This document shows, piece by piece, positions 18,276 to 25,665 of a stretch of 64,000 bases of DNA (positions within the stretch are counted from its first letter, which is position 1; each line of letters opens with the position of its first letter). The DNA comes from G965247475 sp965247475 (GTDB lineage: Bacteria; Chloroflexota; UBA11872): assembly GCA_965247475.1 (NCBI GenBank), contig OZ252016.1:2108001-2172000 (forward strand), given 5' to 3'. The notes below the pieces were generated by a model. The model worked only from the letters and a program-made list of their open reading frames with translations, made no database searches and was not told where the DNA came from. The translations under genes were made by a program, and so were the position numbers.

Positions 18276-20759
18276 CTAATCGCCGGCGGTCTGGACCAGC
18301 ACCTCGATACGTTCCGTCAGGGAGCGCGCGGACTCGATATCGGGACCCTCACCAATGATCTGGAAGACCGGTCGATCCATATCCGGCCGCACGGTCGCCC
18401 GCTGCGCGCCCCGTCCGAATACGACCCCGTCGAGGTCGCCCTCGTCCACTCGCTGCTCGTGTTCGTTGAGCGTGCGCATGACGGCGCCGCGCCGTTCCCA
18501 CCCGACGGCGACCTCCGCTCGCACGACGCAGAACGGCGGGAACTCGCGAACCATCTCCGAGACCGAGTGCTCGTGGGCGCCCAAATAGGCGGCCAGCTGG
18601 CCGACAAACGCCATGGGGTCGGGCCCCGCGTGCAGCTCGGGGAAGCCAAAGGCATCGCGCCCGGTGGCGGTGAGGATCGCGTTCCGCGAGTCCGCGACGC
18701 GCATGACCTCCGCTATCTCGGCCTTGGTGCGAACCGGCTCGAAGCCGAGCGACCGCGCATACTCCACCACGCTGGTCGGGACGGTGAACGGCACCACCAG
18801 GGCGCCCACGCGGCCCAGCTCCTGCTTGGCTCGCAGCAGCAGCCCGATGGCCTCGAACGAATCAAGCGGCTCGCCCCGCTCGTCCACGATCCAGGAACGA
18901 TTGCCGTCAGCATCCAGCAGCGCTCCAAACGCCGCGCCGACCGCGGGCACGATGCGCCGCAGCCGCGCGGTGCGCGCGTGCCGATCCTGATAGCTCGAGC
19001 CGTTGGGCATGGGCGCCGCATCGATCGCCGTTTCGCGCACGCCGACGGCGGCCAGAATCCCCGGCAGCACTTCACCGCAGGTACCGCCCATGTAGTCCAC
19101 GACGACGCCCAGCGGCTCCCTGACCGGTCTCGACACGTCGATCATGTCAACGACGGCTTGGGCGTACGCCTCGACGGGCGAGGACACGCTGATCTCGGCG
19201 ATGGCGCCGGGCCCGACGCGGCGGAAGTCCTCGCGGAAGAAGAGCGCCTCGATCTTGCGCTCGGTCGTTCGCAGCACATCCAGCCCGCGGGCGTCGACGA
19301 AGCGAATGTCGGTGGCGCCGGGCTCGTAGGGTGAGGCGCGCACGTGCACGCCGCCGGCGCTCTGATACAGGCGGGTCGCGAAGCGTGCCACTGGGTACGG
19401 GGTGCCGCTGATGTCGACGACGCCGACCCCGACGGAGGCCAGGCCGGACATGAGCGCCCGCTTGATCATGCGGGCCGGACGGGTGGCGTCGTGGTTCGCG
19501 ACCACGGAGGCGCCGAGCGGCAGCGACGTTCCCCAGGCGGCGCCCACGCGGGCCGCGAATTCGGGCGTGACCTCGTAGTTGGCCCGCCCCGCCACCCCGC
19601 CGTGGCTGAAGATCGTGCGCCGGGCGTGCTCGCCGTGAATCAGGCTGCGGTCGATGGCCACGCCTTCATCCACGAACTTGCGCGGCCAGATGCGGACGCC
19701 GGCGCGCACGCTGGCGTGGCTGGCGAGTGTGGTGGCGTCACCCACCACCGCGCCCTCACCGACGGTCACGCTCGCGCCGAGCAGGCACTGGCGACCGATG
19801 ATGCTGCGGTTCAGCTGCGCGTCGGCGCCGATGTGGGCGTGACTCTGGACGATGCTCTCGCGGACCTGCGCCCGCTCCTCCACGACGGTGTAGTCCCCGA
19901 TCACGGTCGGGCCGCTGAGCACGGCGTTGCGGTGCACCTCGCAGCCGCGTCCGACGTACACCGAGCCGATCACGCGCGCAGCGGGGTCCACCCGCGCGGT
20001 TGGGTCGATCGACGGAACTCCGGCCGTGAACCGCAGCGGTCCCGCAACGTCGACCTTCCCGTTGAGCAGGTCGGCGTTGGCTTCCCGATAGGCGTCAAGC
20101 GTGCCGACATCGGCCCAGTAGCCATCCGAAACATGGCCGTATGCGGGTCGCTTCTGATCCAACAGGGCGGGGAAGACATCCAGGCTAAAATCGACGCTCC
20201 GACCCGCAGGCACGGCGTCGAAGATCGAGGGCGCCAGCAGGTAGATGCCGGTGTTGACGGTGTCGCTTTGGACGGCGCCCCACGACGGCTTTTCCTGAAA
20301 GCGCTCGATGCGCCCGGTTTCGTCCGTGATCACCACGCCGTACTCGAGCGGATTGGGGACGCGATACAAGAGCAGCGAGGCCTCGGCCTCACGGTCGCGG
20401 TGGAACGCGATGAACGCCCCGAGGTCCACATCGGTCAGCGCGTCGCCGGAGATGACGAGGAACGGCTCGTCGAGCAGCTCACGGGCGAGCGCCACACTGC
20501 CCGCGGTACCGAGCGGCTGATCTTCCCGCGTGTAGGTGATGTCGAGGCCGAACTCCTCGCCCGACTGGAAGTAGTCCTCGATGGCGGCGCCGAGATAGTG
20601 GAGCGTGACCACCACGTCGCGGATGCCGTGGCGACGCAGCAGGTTCAGGATGTGCTCCATGGCCGGCGCGTTGCCGATCGTCACCATGGGCTTGGGCCGC
20701 TCGAGGGTGAGCGGGCGCAGGCGGCTGCCCTCGCCGCCCGCCATCACCACGGCCTTCAC
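18276..20759 (-). CDS. mannose-1-phosphate guanylyltransferase / phosphomannomutase-like fusion
   Basis: An 827-residue three-part protein. Residues 1-230 are a nucleotidyltransferase (AVVMAGGEGSRLRPLTLERP, KPMVTIGNAPAMEHIL, VISGDALTDVDLGAF). Residues 240-370 form left-handed beta-helix repeats (VIGSVYVGRGCEVHRNAVLS). Residues 375-827 resemble phosphomannomutase. In that last part the phosphoserine loop is replaced (SVVANHDATRPARMIKRALM) and the metal loop reads LLDADGNRSWIVD, not DGDADR, so mutase activity is doubtful. The first domain should make GDP-mannose (or another NDP-sugar). The start chosen is GTG 20759, which puts KAVVMAGG at the N-terminus. The divergent neighbour is a GDP-mannose-using glycosyltransferase type. 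Confidence 0.85.
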   Translation of the reverse strand: MKAVVMAGGEGSRLRPLTLERPKPMVTIGNAPAMEHILNLLRRHGIRDVVVTLHYLGAAIEDYFQSGEEFGLDITYTREDQPLGTAGSVALARELLDEPFLVISGDALTDVDLGAFIAFHRDREAEASLLLYRVPNPLEYGVVITDETGRIERFQEKPSWGAVQSDTVNTGIYLLAPSIFDAVPAGRSVDFSLDVFPALLDQKRPAYGHVSDGYWADVGTLDAYREANADLLNGKVDVAGPLRFTAGVPSIDPTARVDPAARVIGSVYVGRGCEVHRNAVLSGPTVIGDYTVVEERAQVRESIVQSHAHIGADAQLNRSIIGRQCLLGASVTVGEGAVVGDATTLASHASVRAGVRIWPRKFVDEGVAIDRSLIHGEHARRTIFSHGGVAGRANYEVTPEFAARVGAAWGTSLPLGASVVANHDATRPARMIKRALMSGLASVGVGVVDISGTPYPVARFATRLYQSAGGVHVRASPYEPGATDIRFVDARGLDVLRTTERKIEALFFREDFRRVGPGAIAEISVSSPVEAYAQAVVDMIDVSRPVREPLGVVVDYMGGTCGEVLPGILAAVGVRETAIDAAPMPNGSSYQDRHARTARLRRIVPAVGAAFGALLDADGNRSWIVDERGEPLDSFEAIGLLLRAKQELGRVGALVVPFTVPTSVVEYARSLGFEPVRTKAEIAEVMRVADSRNAILTATGRDAFGFPELHAGPDPMAFVGQLAAYLGAHEHSVSEMVREFPPFCVVRAEVAVGWERRGAVMRTLNEHEQRVDEGDLDGVVFGRGAQRATVRPDMDRPVFQIIGEGPDIESARSLTERIEVLVQTAGD

Positions 20760-20914
20760 GTCGCGTGCGTCCCGCGCCGTGCCGGAGACGTGCGCGCGAA
20801 CCGGCGGGATAGCCGGTACGACGGAGGGGCGGCGGCCAACCGGCCACACCTGGTTGCGTGCGCCGCCGGTGCTAGCATGAGCGCCCCGTGCCGGGGGACT
20901 CGCCAGATCATTCC

Positions 20915-21625
20915 ATGACCTCGGGGGACCGCCCGGCCGTCGCGGTGATCATCCCAACCTACAACGAGCGGGGCAACGTAACGCCGCTGGTGCGCCAGCT
21001 GGATGCGGCGCTGCGCTCGCGGAAGTGGCGAGTGATCTTTGCGGACGACAGCTCGGACGGCACGGCGACGGAGATCCGCGAGCTCGCGTCGCGAGACGAC
21101 CGAATCCACCTGAACCACTCGCCAGTCCGCCGCGGCCTCGCCCGGGCGGTGGTAGCGGTGCTGGCGGACGTGCGCGAGCCCGAGGTGCTGGTGCTCGATG
21201 GGGATCTGCAGCACCCGCCCTCCGAGGCGCCGCGATTGCTGGGCGAACTGGCGGCGGGCGCCGACGTGGCGGTCGCCAGCCGGTACGCGCCGGGAGGCAA
21301 TGAGGTCGGGCTGAGCGGACCGCTGCGCAGGATCGCGAGCGTGGCCGCGACTGGGCTCGTGCGGGCGGGCCTGGCGCCCGCGCGCCGAACCACCGATCCG
21401 CTCAGCGGGTTCTTCGCGTTTCGCCGCTCGGTGGTGGAAGGGATCGCGTTGACACCGTCTGGATTCAAGATCCTGCTCGAGGTCCTGGTGCGCGGCCGCG
21501 CCTCGCGGGTGGTGGACGTGCCCTACACGTTCGATCGGCGAATGCGGGCGCGGAGCAAGGCATCGGCGCGCGAGGGGCTGGCGTTTCTGTGGCATCTCGG
21601 TCGTCTGATGGGTTCGCGGCGCTAG
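20915..21625 (+). CDS. family 2 glycosyltransferase, polyprenol-phosphate mannosyltransferase-like
   Basis: A 236-residue GT-A protein: AVIIPTYNERGNVTPLVRQL (nucleotide site), IFADDSSDGTA, VLVLDGDLQHPPSEAPRLLG (a D-x-D-like metal motif before QHPP), ASRYAPGGNEVG and TDPLSGFFAFRRSVVEG. These are the Dpm1/polyprenol-monophosphomannose synthase signatures. It lacks a C-terminal membrane domain. It probably moves mannose from GDP-mannose to a lipid carrier, consistent with the guanylyltransferase divergently encoded 155 bases away. A GTG at 20888 is an alternative start. Its stop shares the CTAG at 21622-21625 with the convergent gene. Confidence 0.82.
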   Translation: MTSGDRPAVAVIIPTYNERGNVTPLVRQLDAALRSRKWRVIFADDSSDGTATEIRELASRDDRIHLNHSPVRRGLARAVVAVLADVREPEVLVLDGDLQHPPSEAPRLLGELAAGADVAVASRYAPGGNEVGLSGPLRRIASVAATGLVRAGLAPARRTTDPLSGFFAFRRSVVEGIALTPSGFKILLEVLVRGRASRVVDVPYTFDRRMRARSKASAREGLAFLWHLGRLMGSRR

Positions 21626-22446
21626 GCACACGCGTCTGAGATCACGGCCGCGATCGCCGCGCCAAGGTCGGGCGCGGTGCGCTTCGAGACGTCAACGACG
21701 GCAGCGTGGGTGTCGGCGCCAGCCGCATCCTCGGCCGCGACGTTCGTGATCACCGACAAGGCCGCCACACGCATGCCGGCGTGGCGCGCGACCAGAACCT
21801 CGGGCGCGGTTGACATTCCGACGGCGTCGGCGCCCATGGCGCGGAGCAGACCGACCTCGGCGGGCGTTTCGTAGCTCGGGCCGGCCACCATCGCGTAGAC
21901 GCCGGTGCGCACGGGCACGCGCCTCGCGCGGAGCTCACGTTCGAGCGCGCGCCGCAGGTCGAGGTCGTACGCCCCGTGCATATCAAGGAATCGGGGGCCT
22001 TCGTCCGGGTTGGGGCCGGCGAGGGGATGCTGGCCCGCCATGCCCGGCAGGAACAGGTGGTCGCGAATTGACATCACATCGCCCGGAACAAAGCCGTCTG
22101 CCAGAGCACCCGCCGCGTTCGTAACCACCAAGGTTCGCACTCCGGCGTCGGCGAGCGTTCGCACGAATGCCGCGATCGGCGCCATGTCGCGATGCTCGTA
22201 GAAGTGTGGGCGGCCGAGACAGAGCCACACGGGCACCGAACCCGCGCGGGCCAGCAGCAAACATCCCGGATGCCCCTCGACTGAAGTCTCCACCAGGCCC
22301 GGAATCTCACGATAGCCATGCTCGGCTACGACCTCGAAGGCGTCCGCGAGCGCGGCCAGCCCGCTGCCCGCGATCACCGCCCACGCGGGCGGCGTCGGGC
22401 CGGCGAGGTCGCGCATGCTGCGGGCGCCGTCTGCGCGCCGGGTCAC
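21622..22446 (-). CDS. purine nucleoside phosphorylase (trimeric PNP/MTAP family)
   Basis: A 274-residue protein with GSGLAALAD (phosphate loop), GRPHFYEHRDM, VVTNAAGALADGFVPGDVMS, FLDMHGAYDLDL, VYAMVAGPSYETPAEVGLLR and AMGADAVGMSTAPEVLVARH. This is the trimeric class that splits inosine/guanosine with phosphate. The Glu and Asn positions of the base site (ETPAE, SVITNVAAE) fit inosine/guanosine PNP more than MTAP. It starts at GTG 22446 (ATG 22416 is possible), 22 bases after the recombinase gene on the same strand, so co-transcription is likely. Confidence 0.9.
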   Translation of the reverse strand: MTRRADGARSMRDLAGPTPPAWAVIAGSGLAALADAFEVVAEHGYREIPGLVETSVEGHPGCLLLARAGSVPVWLCLGRPHFYEHRDMAPIAAFVRTLADAGVRTLVVTNAAGALADGFVPGDVMSIRDHLFLPGMAGQHPLAGPNPDEGPRFLDMHGAYDLDLRRALERELRARRVPVRTGVYAMVAGPSYETPAEVGLLRAMGADAVGMSTAPEVLVARHAGMRVAALSVITNVAAEDAAGADTHAAVVDVSKRTAPDLGAAIAAVISDACA

Positions 22447-22467
22447 CTGCGGTCGCCGCCCGCGAAG

Positions 22468-23355
22468 CTACCCGGAGGCGACCGCGGCGGTGTCGTCGTC
22501 GCCCGGGCGCTCGCGGGCGAGCTCGGCGTAGATCTGCGTGGTCGCGGGGCTGGCGTGCCCGAGTAGTCGTTGGACCTCGCGGAGATTGCCACGCCCCTGC
22601 AGGCGATGGGTCGCGAACGAGTGCCGCAGCGTGTGGGGAGTGACCGGCGTGGTGATCTTGGCCTTGCGCGCGTAGCTCTTGATGATCAGCCAGAACCCCT
22701 GCCGAGTCAGGCGGCTGCCACGGTGGTTGAGGAACATGGCCTGCTCGGCCGCCCGCCGGAGCAATTTGACGCGGCCGTCATCCAGATACTCACCCAGCGC
22801 ATGCGCGGCGCGGTCGCTGACCGGGACGCGGCGGGCATGGGCACGACTCTGCGCCAGCTCGAGGGCACGGCCTTCGCGGCGGAAATCGCCCACATCCAGC
22901 GCCACCAGCTCGGAGACCCGCATGCCCGTGGCGTACAGCGATTCGAGCATCGCGCGGTCACGCAGGCGCTCGGGGGTGGGCTCGCCGGCGGTCTGGCCGA
23001 GCAGCCGCTCCACTTCAGCCGCCGACACGATCCGCGGGCGGCGCTTGGCGACACGGGTGCCTCCCAACCCGGCGGTCGGATCGGCGGCGATCGCGCCGCC
23101 TGCCAGCAGCCAGCGATAGAAGGCCTTGACGGCCGCCAGCTTGCGGGCTTGTGACGACGGCTGGTACTCGCGCCGGATGAGATCCGCCATGAACGCGCGG
23201 ATATCCACGCTCCGCAGGTCCCAGGAGTCGCGGCCGCGCGCAATCACAAAGTCGCGAAACTGGAGCAGATCGCTGCGGTAGGCCGCCACGGTGTTGACCG
23301 CGAGGCCGCGGTCGGCCTCCAGGTGAGCGGTAAAACCGTCGATCTTCGCGTCCAT
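22468..23355 (-). CDS. tyrosine recombinase, XerC/XerD type
   Basis: A 295-residue protein with an N-terminal SAM-like domain (HLEADRGLAVNTVAAYRSDL) and a catalytic domain containing YATGMRVSELVALDVGD (first Arg), HTLRHSFATHRL (His, Arg), RLLGHASPATTQIYAELARE (His and nucleophile Tyr). Length and start match chromosomal-dimer resolvases that act at dif with FtsK. It is not next to an attachment site or phage genes, so a housekeeping role is the best reading. It may share a transcript with the PNP gene. Confidence 0.9.
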   Translation of the reverse strand: MDAKIDGFTAHLEADRGLAVNTVAAYRSDLLQFRDFVIARGRDSWDLRSVDIRAFMADLIRREYQPSSQARKLAAVKAFYRWLLAGGAIAADPTAGLGGTRVAKRRPRIVSAAEVERLLGQTAGEPTPERLRDRAMLESLYATGMRVSELVALDVGDFRREGRALELAQSRAHARRVPVSDRAAHALGEYLDDGRVKLLRRAAEQAMFLNHRGSRLTRQGFWLIIKSYARKAKITTPVTPHTLRHSFATHRLQGRGNLREVQRLLGHASPATTQIYAELARERPGDDDTAAVASG

Positions 23356-23508
23356 GGTGCGGCGCGGCGGCGACGTCCGCAGCCTCTTTCGAGGTCCGCA
23401 CCCAGCGTGCCCCGCCGGGTGCGGTCGAGGGCGATGCCGCTCGACGAAATGTTGTACAGGGGGACGTTATGTTAACACGGCGGCGATTGGTTGTACGCGG
23501 GTCAGCCT

Positions 23509-23514
23509 TACAAT
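23509..23514 (+). promoter_or_regulatory. -10-like TACAAT six bases before the larA-like start
   Basis: TACAAT lies only six bases upstream of the ATG at 23521. If it is used as a -10 element, transcription would begin at or next to the start codon, giving a leaderless mRNA. No Shine-Dalgarno is visible before this ATG, which agrees. The -35 region is weak. Confidence 0.4.
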
Positions 23515-23520
23515 TGCGCG

Positions 23521-24801
23521 ATGCGTGACGCGAAGCCGGCTGGCGCGACCGTGACCCTGGCGTACGGGCGGCAGGGTTTGCCGGTGCGGTTCGACCGGCC
23601 AATCGACGTGCTCGAACCCGACGAGCAGCCCGCGCTCAAGGACGCTCCCGGCGCGCTGACCGAAGCTCTGCGAGCGCCAATCGACGCCGCGCCGCTGCGC
23701 GAACAGGCGACGCCACGCTCGCGGGTCGCCATCGTCATCGCCGACGGGACCCGGCCGGCGCCGAATCGCGAGTTGATCGCGGCGACGCTCGGCGAGCTGT
23801 CGCACGTGCCGTCCGAACAGATCACGATCCTCGTCGCCACCGGACTGCACCGGCCCGCGACGGATGCCGAGCTGGCCGCCATGGTCGGCCCGGACGTGGC
23901 CGGGTCGTATCGCGTGATCAATCACGACGCGCGGGACCCGACCGGGCTGGCGGACATCGGCGCGACATCGTCCGGCCGACCGGTGGTCGTGAATCGCGCC
24001 TATCTCGAGGCGGACCTTCGCGTCACGCTGGGCTTGATCGAGCCGCACTTCTTCGCCGGATTCAGCGGCGGGGCAAAGTTGATCCTGCCGGGCGTGGCCG
24101 GCGCCGCGAGCATTCTGCGAAACCACGATGCCGAGATGATCGGCCATGCGAACGCGCGCTGGGGCGTGCGCCAGGGCAACCCGGTCTTCGAGGAGCAGCG
24201 GGAGGCGGCCCGCCTGGCCGGCTGCGAGTTCTGCTTGAATGTGACCATCGACAGAGAACGCCAGATCACCGGCGTGTTCGGAGGCGCGCTGGAGGCGGCG
24301 CACGACGCCGGCTGCGAAGCCGCGCTCGCCTCGACGATGTTGCCGGTGGACGCGCCGTACGACGTGGTGGTGACCACCAACGGCGGGCACCCGCTCGATC
24401 TCAATCTGTACCAGACGGTGAAGGGCATGGACGCCGCGGCCCAGATCGTGCGTCCGGGCGGATCAATCGTGATGGCGGCGGAATGCGCGGAGGGCACTGG
24501 TCACGGGGCCTTCGCCGACATCCTCCGCGACCACGCCGATCCGGAGTCGATGCGTCGGTCCATCGAGCACTCGGACGGCGTGCGGCACGATCAGTGGCAG
24601 AACCAGATCCTCGCGCGCGTGCTCGATCGCGCGGCGGTCCACCTGCACAGCTCGGGTCTGACCGACACCGAGGTCCGCGACGCGTTCCTCGTGCCCTGCC
24701 CCGACGTCGCCCAGCGCGTCGGCGAGCTGGCGACGAACGGCGCCCGGGTGGGCGTGCTGCCGCGCGGCCCGGAGACGATCCCGGTGGTCGACCCGGCCTA
24801 G
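23521..24801 (+). CDS. LarA/DUF2088-family nickel-pincer racemase homologue
   Basis: A 426-residue protein of the lactate racemase family: VIADGTRPAPNREL, VATGLHRPATDAELAAM, VINHDARDPTG and LGLIEPHFFAGFSGGAKLIL with PGVAG. The conserved His residues and the Lys that carries the pincer cofactor in LarA fall within these motifs. Family members racemise or epimerise 2-hydroxyacids. The maturation genes larB, larC and larE are not in the window, so cofactor supply must come from elsewhere. The substrate could differ from lactate. The ATG at 23521 is the first in-frame one at the domain start; its stop overlaps the convergent gene at CTAG. Confidence 0.85.
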   Translation: MRDAKPAGATVTLAYGRQGLPVRFDRPIDVLEPDEQPALKDAPGALTEALRAPIDAAPLREQATPRSRVAIVIADGTRPAPNRELIAATLGELSHVPSEQITILVATGLHRPATDAELAAMVGPDVAGSYRVINHDARDPTGLADIGATSSGRPVVVNRAYLEADLRVTLGLIEPHFFAGFSGGAKLILPGVAGAASILRNHDAEMIGHANARWGVRQGNPVFEEQREAARLAGCEFCLNVTIDRERQITGVFGGALEAAHDAGCEAALASTMLPVDAPYDVVVTTNGGHPLDLNLYQTVKGMDAAAQIVRPGGSIVMAAECAEGTGHGAFADILRDHADPESMRRSIEHSDGVRHDQWQNQILARVLDRAAVHLHSSGLTDTEVRDAFLVPCPDVAQRVGELATNGARVGVLPRGPETIPVVDPA

Positions 24802-25238
24802 CCTGGGTTCGAGCGCGGCGAGCTGCGCCGGGCGACGAGCCGCTGGTGCTCGACGCGCATGCAACGATCCTGCACGGCGTTGAGGCCGCCCGCCTCGGCG
24901 ATGCGCATGGCCTCGTGGTTGATGATTCCCTGTTGCAGCCACAGCGTGTCCGCGCCGATGGCCACGGCCTGCTCGGCGATCGCGACAGCGTGCTCGGGGC
25001 GCCGAAACACGTCGACGACGTCCACGTGGCACTCGATCTCGGCGAGCGAATCGACGGCCGGCTCGCCCAGCGCCCCGGACAGGTTGGGATTGACCAGAAT
25101 GATAGTGTAGCCGTTGGCCTTGAGATTGGCGGCCACGCCAAAGCTCGGCCGATGCGGATTGTCAGAGAGTCCGACCACCGCGATGGTCTGAGCGCGCTCG
25201 AGGATGCGACGGAGCTCGCCGTCGTCGGTAACGGGCAT
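24798..25238 (-). CDS. CoA-binding (YccU-like) protein
   Basis: A 146-residue Rossmann-like protein: ERAQTIAVVGLSDNPHRPSF followed by GVAANLKANGYTIILVNPNL, VDVVDVFRRPEHAVAIAEQA and GADTLWLQQGIINHEAMRIA. This is the small CoA_binding_2 domain related to succinyl-CoA synthetase alpha; the stand-alone role is not known. I chose ATG 25238 because the family starts just before the beta-strand; ATG 25268 is possible. The stop shares CTAG with the LarA-like gene. Confidence 0.85.
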   Translation of the reverse strand: MPVTDDGELRRILERAQTIAVVGLSDNPHRPSFGVAANLKANGYTIILVNPNLSGALGEPAVDSLAEIECHVDVVDVFRRPEHAVAIAEQAVAIGADTLWLQQGIINHEAMRIAEAGGLNAVQDRCMRVEHQRLVARRSSPRSNPG

Positions 25239-25436
25239 GCGCGAGCCAACAGGCGACGTCGAGCGCATGGTGCGGCGCGGCGCGCGCGGTCCGCAAGACC
25301 GACGGGGTGTGGGTCGAATGACATGGGAGGCAGGCCGCACCAGGGCCGTCGGCGGCAGCGACTCCGTTCTCCCGATCGGGGTAGACTGCCGCGGCCGGCA
25401 AGACTCCATCCTTGCCGCAGGCGAGAGGGCCGTCGG

Positions 25437-25637
25437 GTGGTTGAAGAGCACGAGCACGAACACGTGTTCCAAGAGGTCTATCAGAGCGAATCTGTCGGTA
25501 TCACCGAAGAGACCACACACCAGACGATCGCGCTCGAGATGTTCGACCGGGGATTGGTCCTCCACATGGATCGGGACGAGGGGCTGGAGCTCGCGCGCGC
25601 CTTCACGGCCTTGTCGAGGTACCTGGAAGAGAACTAG
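25437..25637 (+). CDS. small acidic protein of unknown function
   Basis: A 66-residue frame from GTG 25437. It begins with Glu/His-rich sequence (VVEEHEHEHVFQEVY) and continues ITEETTHQTIALEMFDRGLV and GLELARAFTALSRYLEEN. The codon pattern looks coding and the opposite strand offers no better gene. No family is recognised. No strong ribosome binding site is seen. It is flanked by two minus-strand genes. Confidence 0.5.
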   Translation: MVEEHEHEHVFQEVYQSESVGITEETTHQTIALEMFDRGLVLHMDRDEGLELARAFTALSRYLEEN

Positions 25638-25665
25638 GCGCCGCCCCAACGGCCCCCTCGGCGGG

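Noticed and set aside
22468..23355. Tyrosine recombinase as integrase of the accessory island
   Set aside because: It is 8 kb from the island, has the size and motifs of housekeeping Xer proteins, and no attachment-site repeat was seen next to it.
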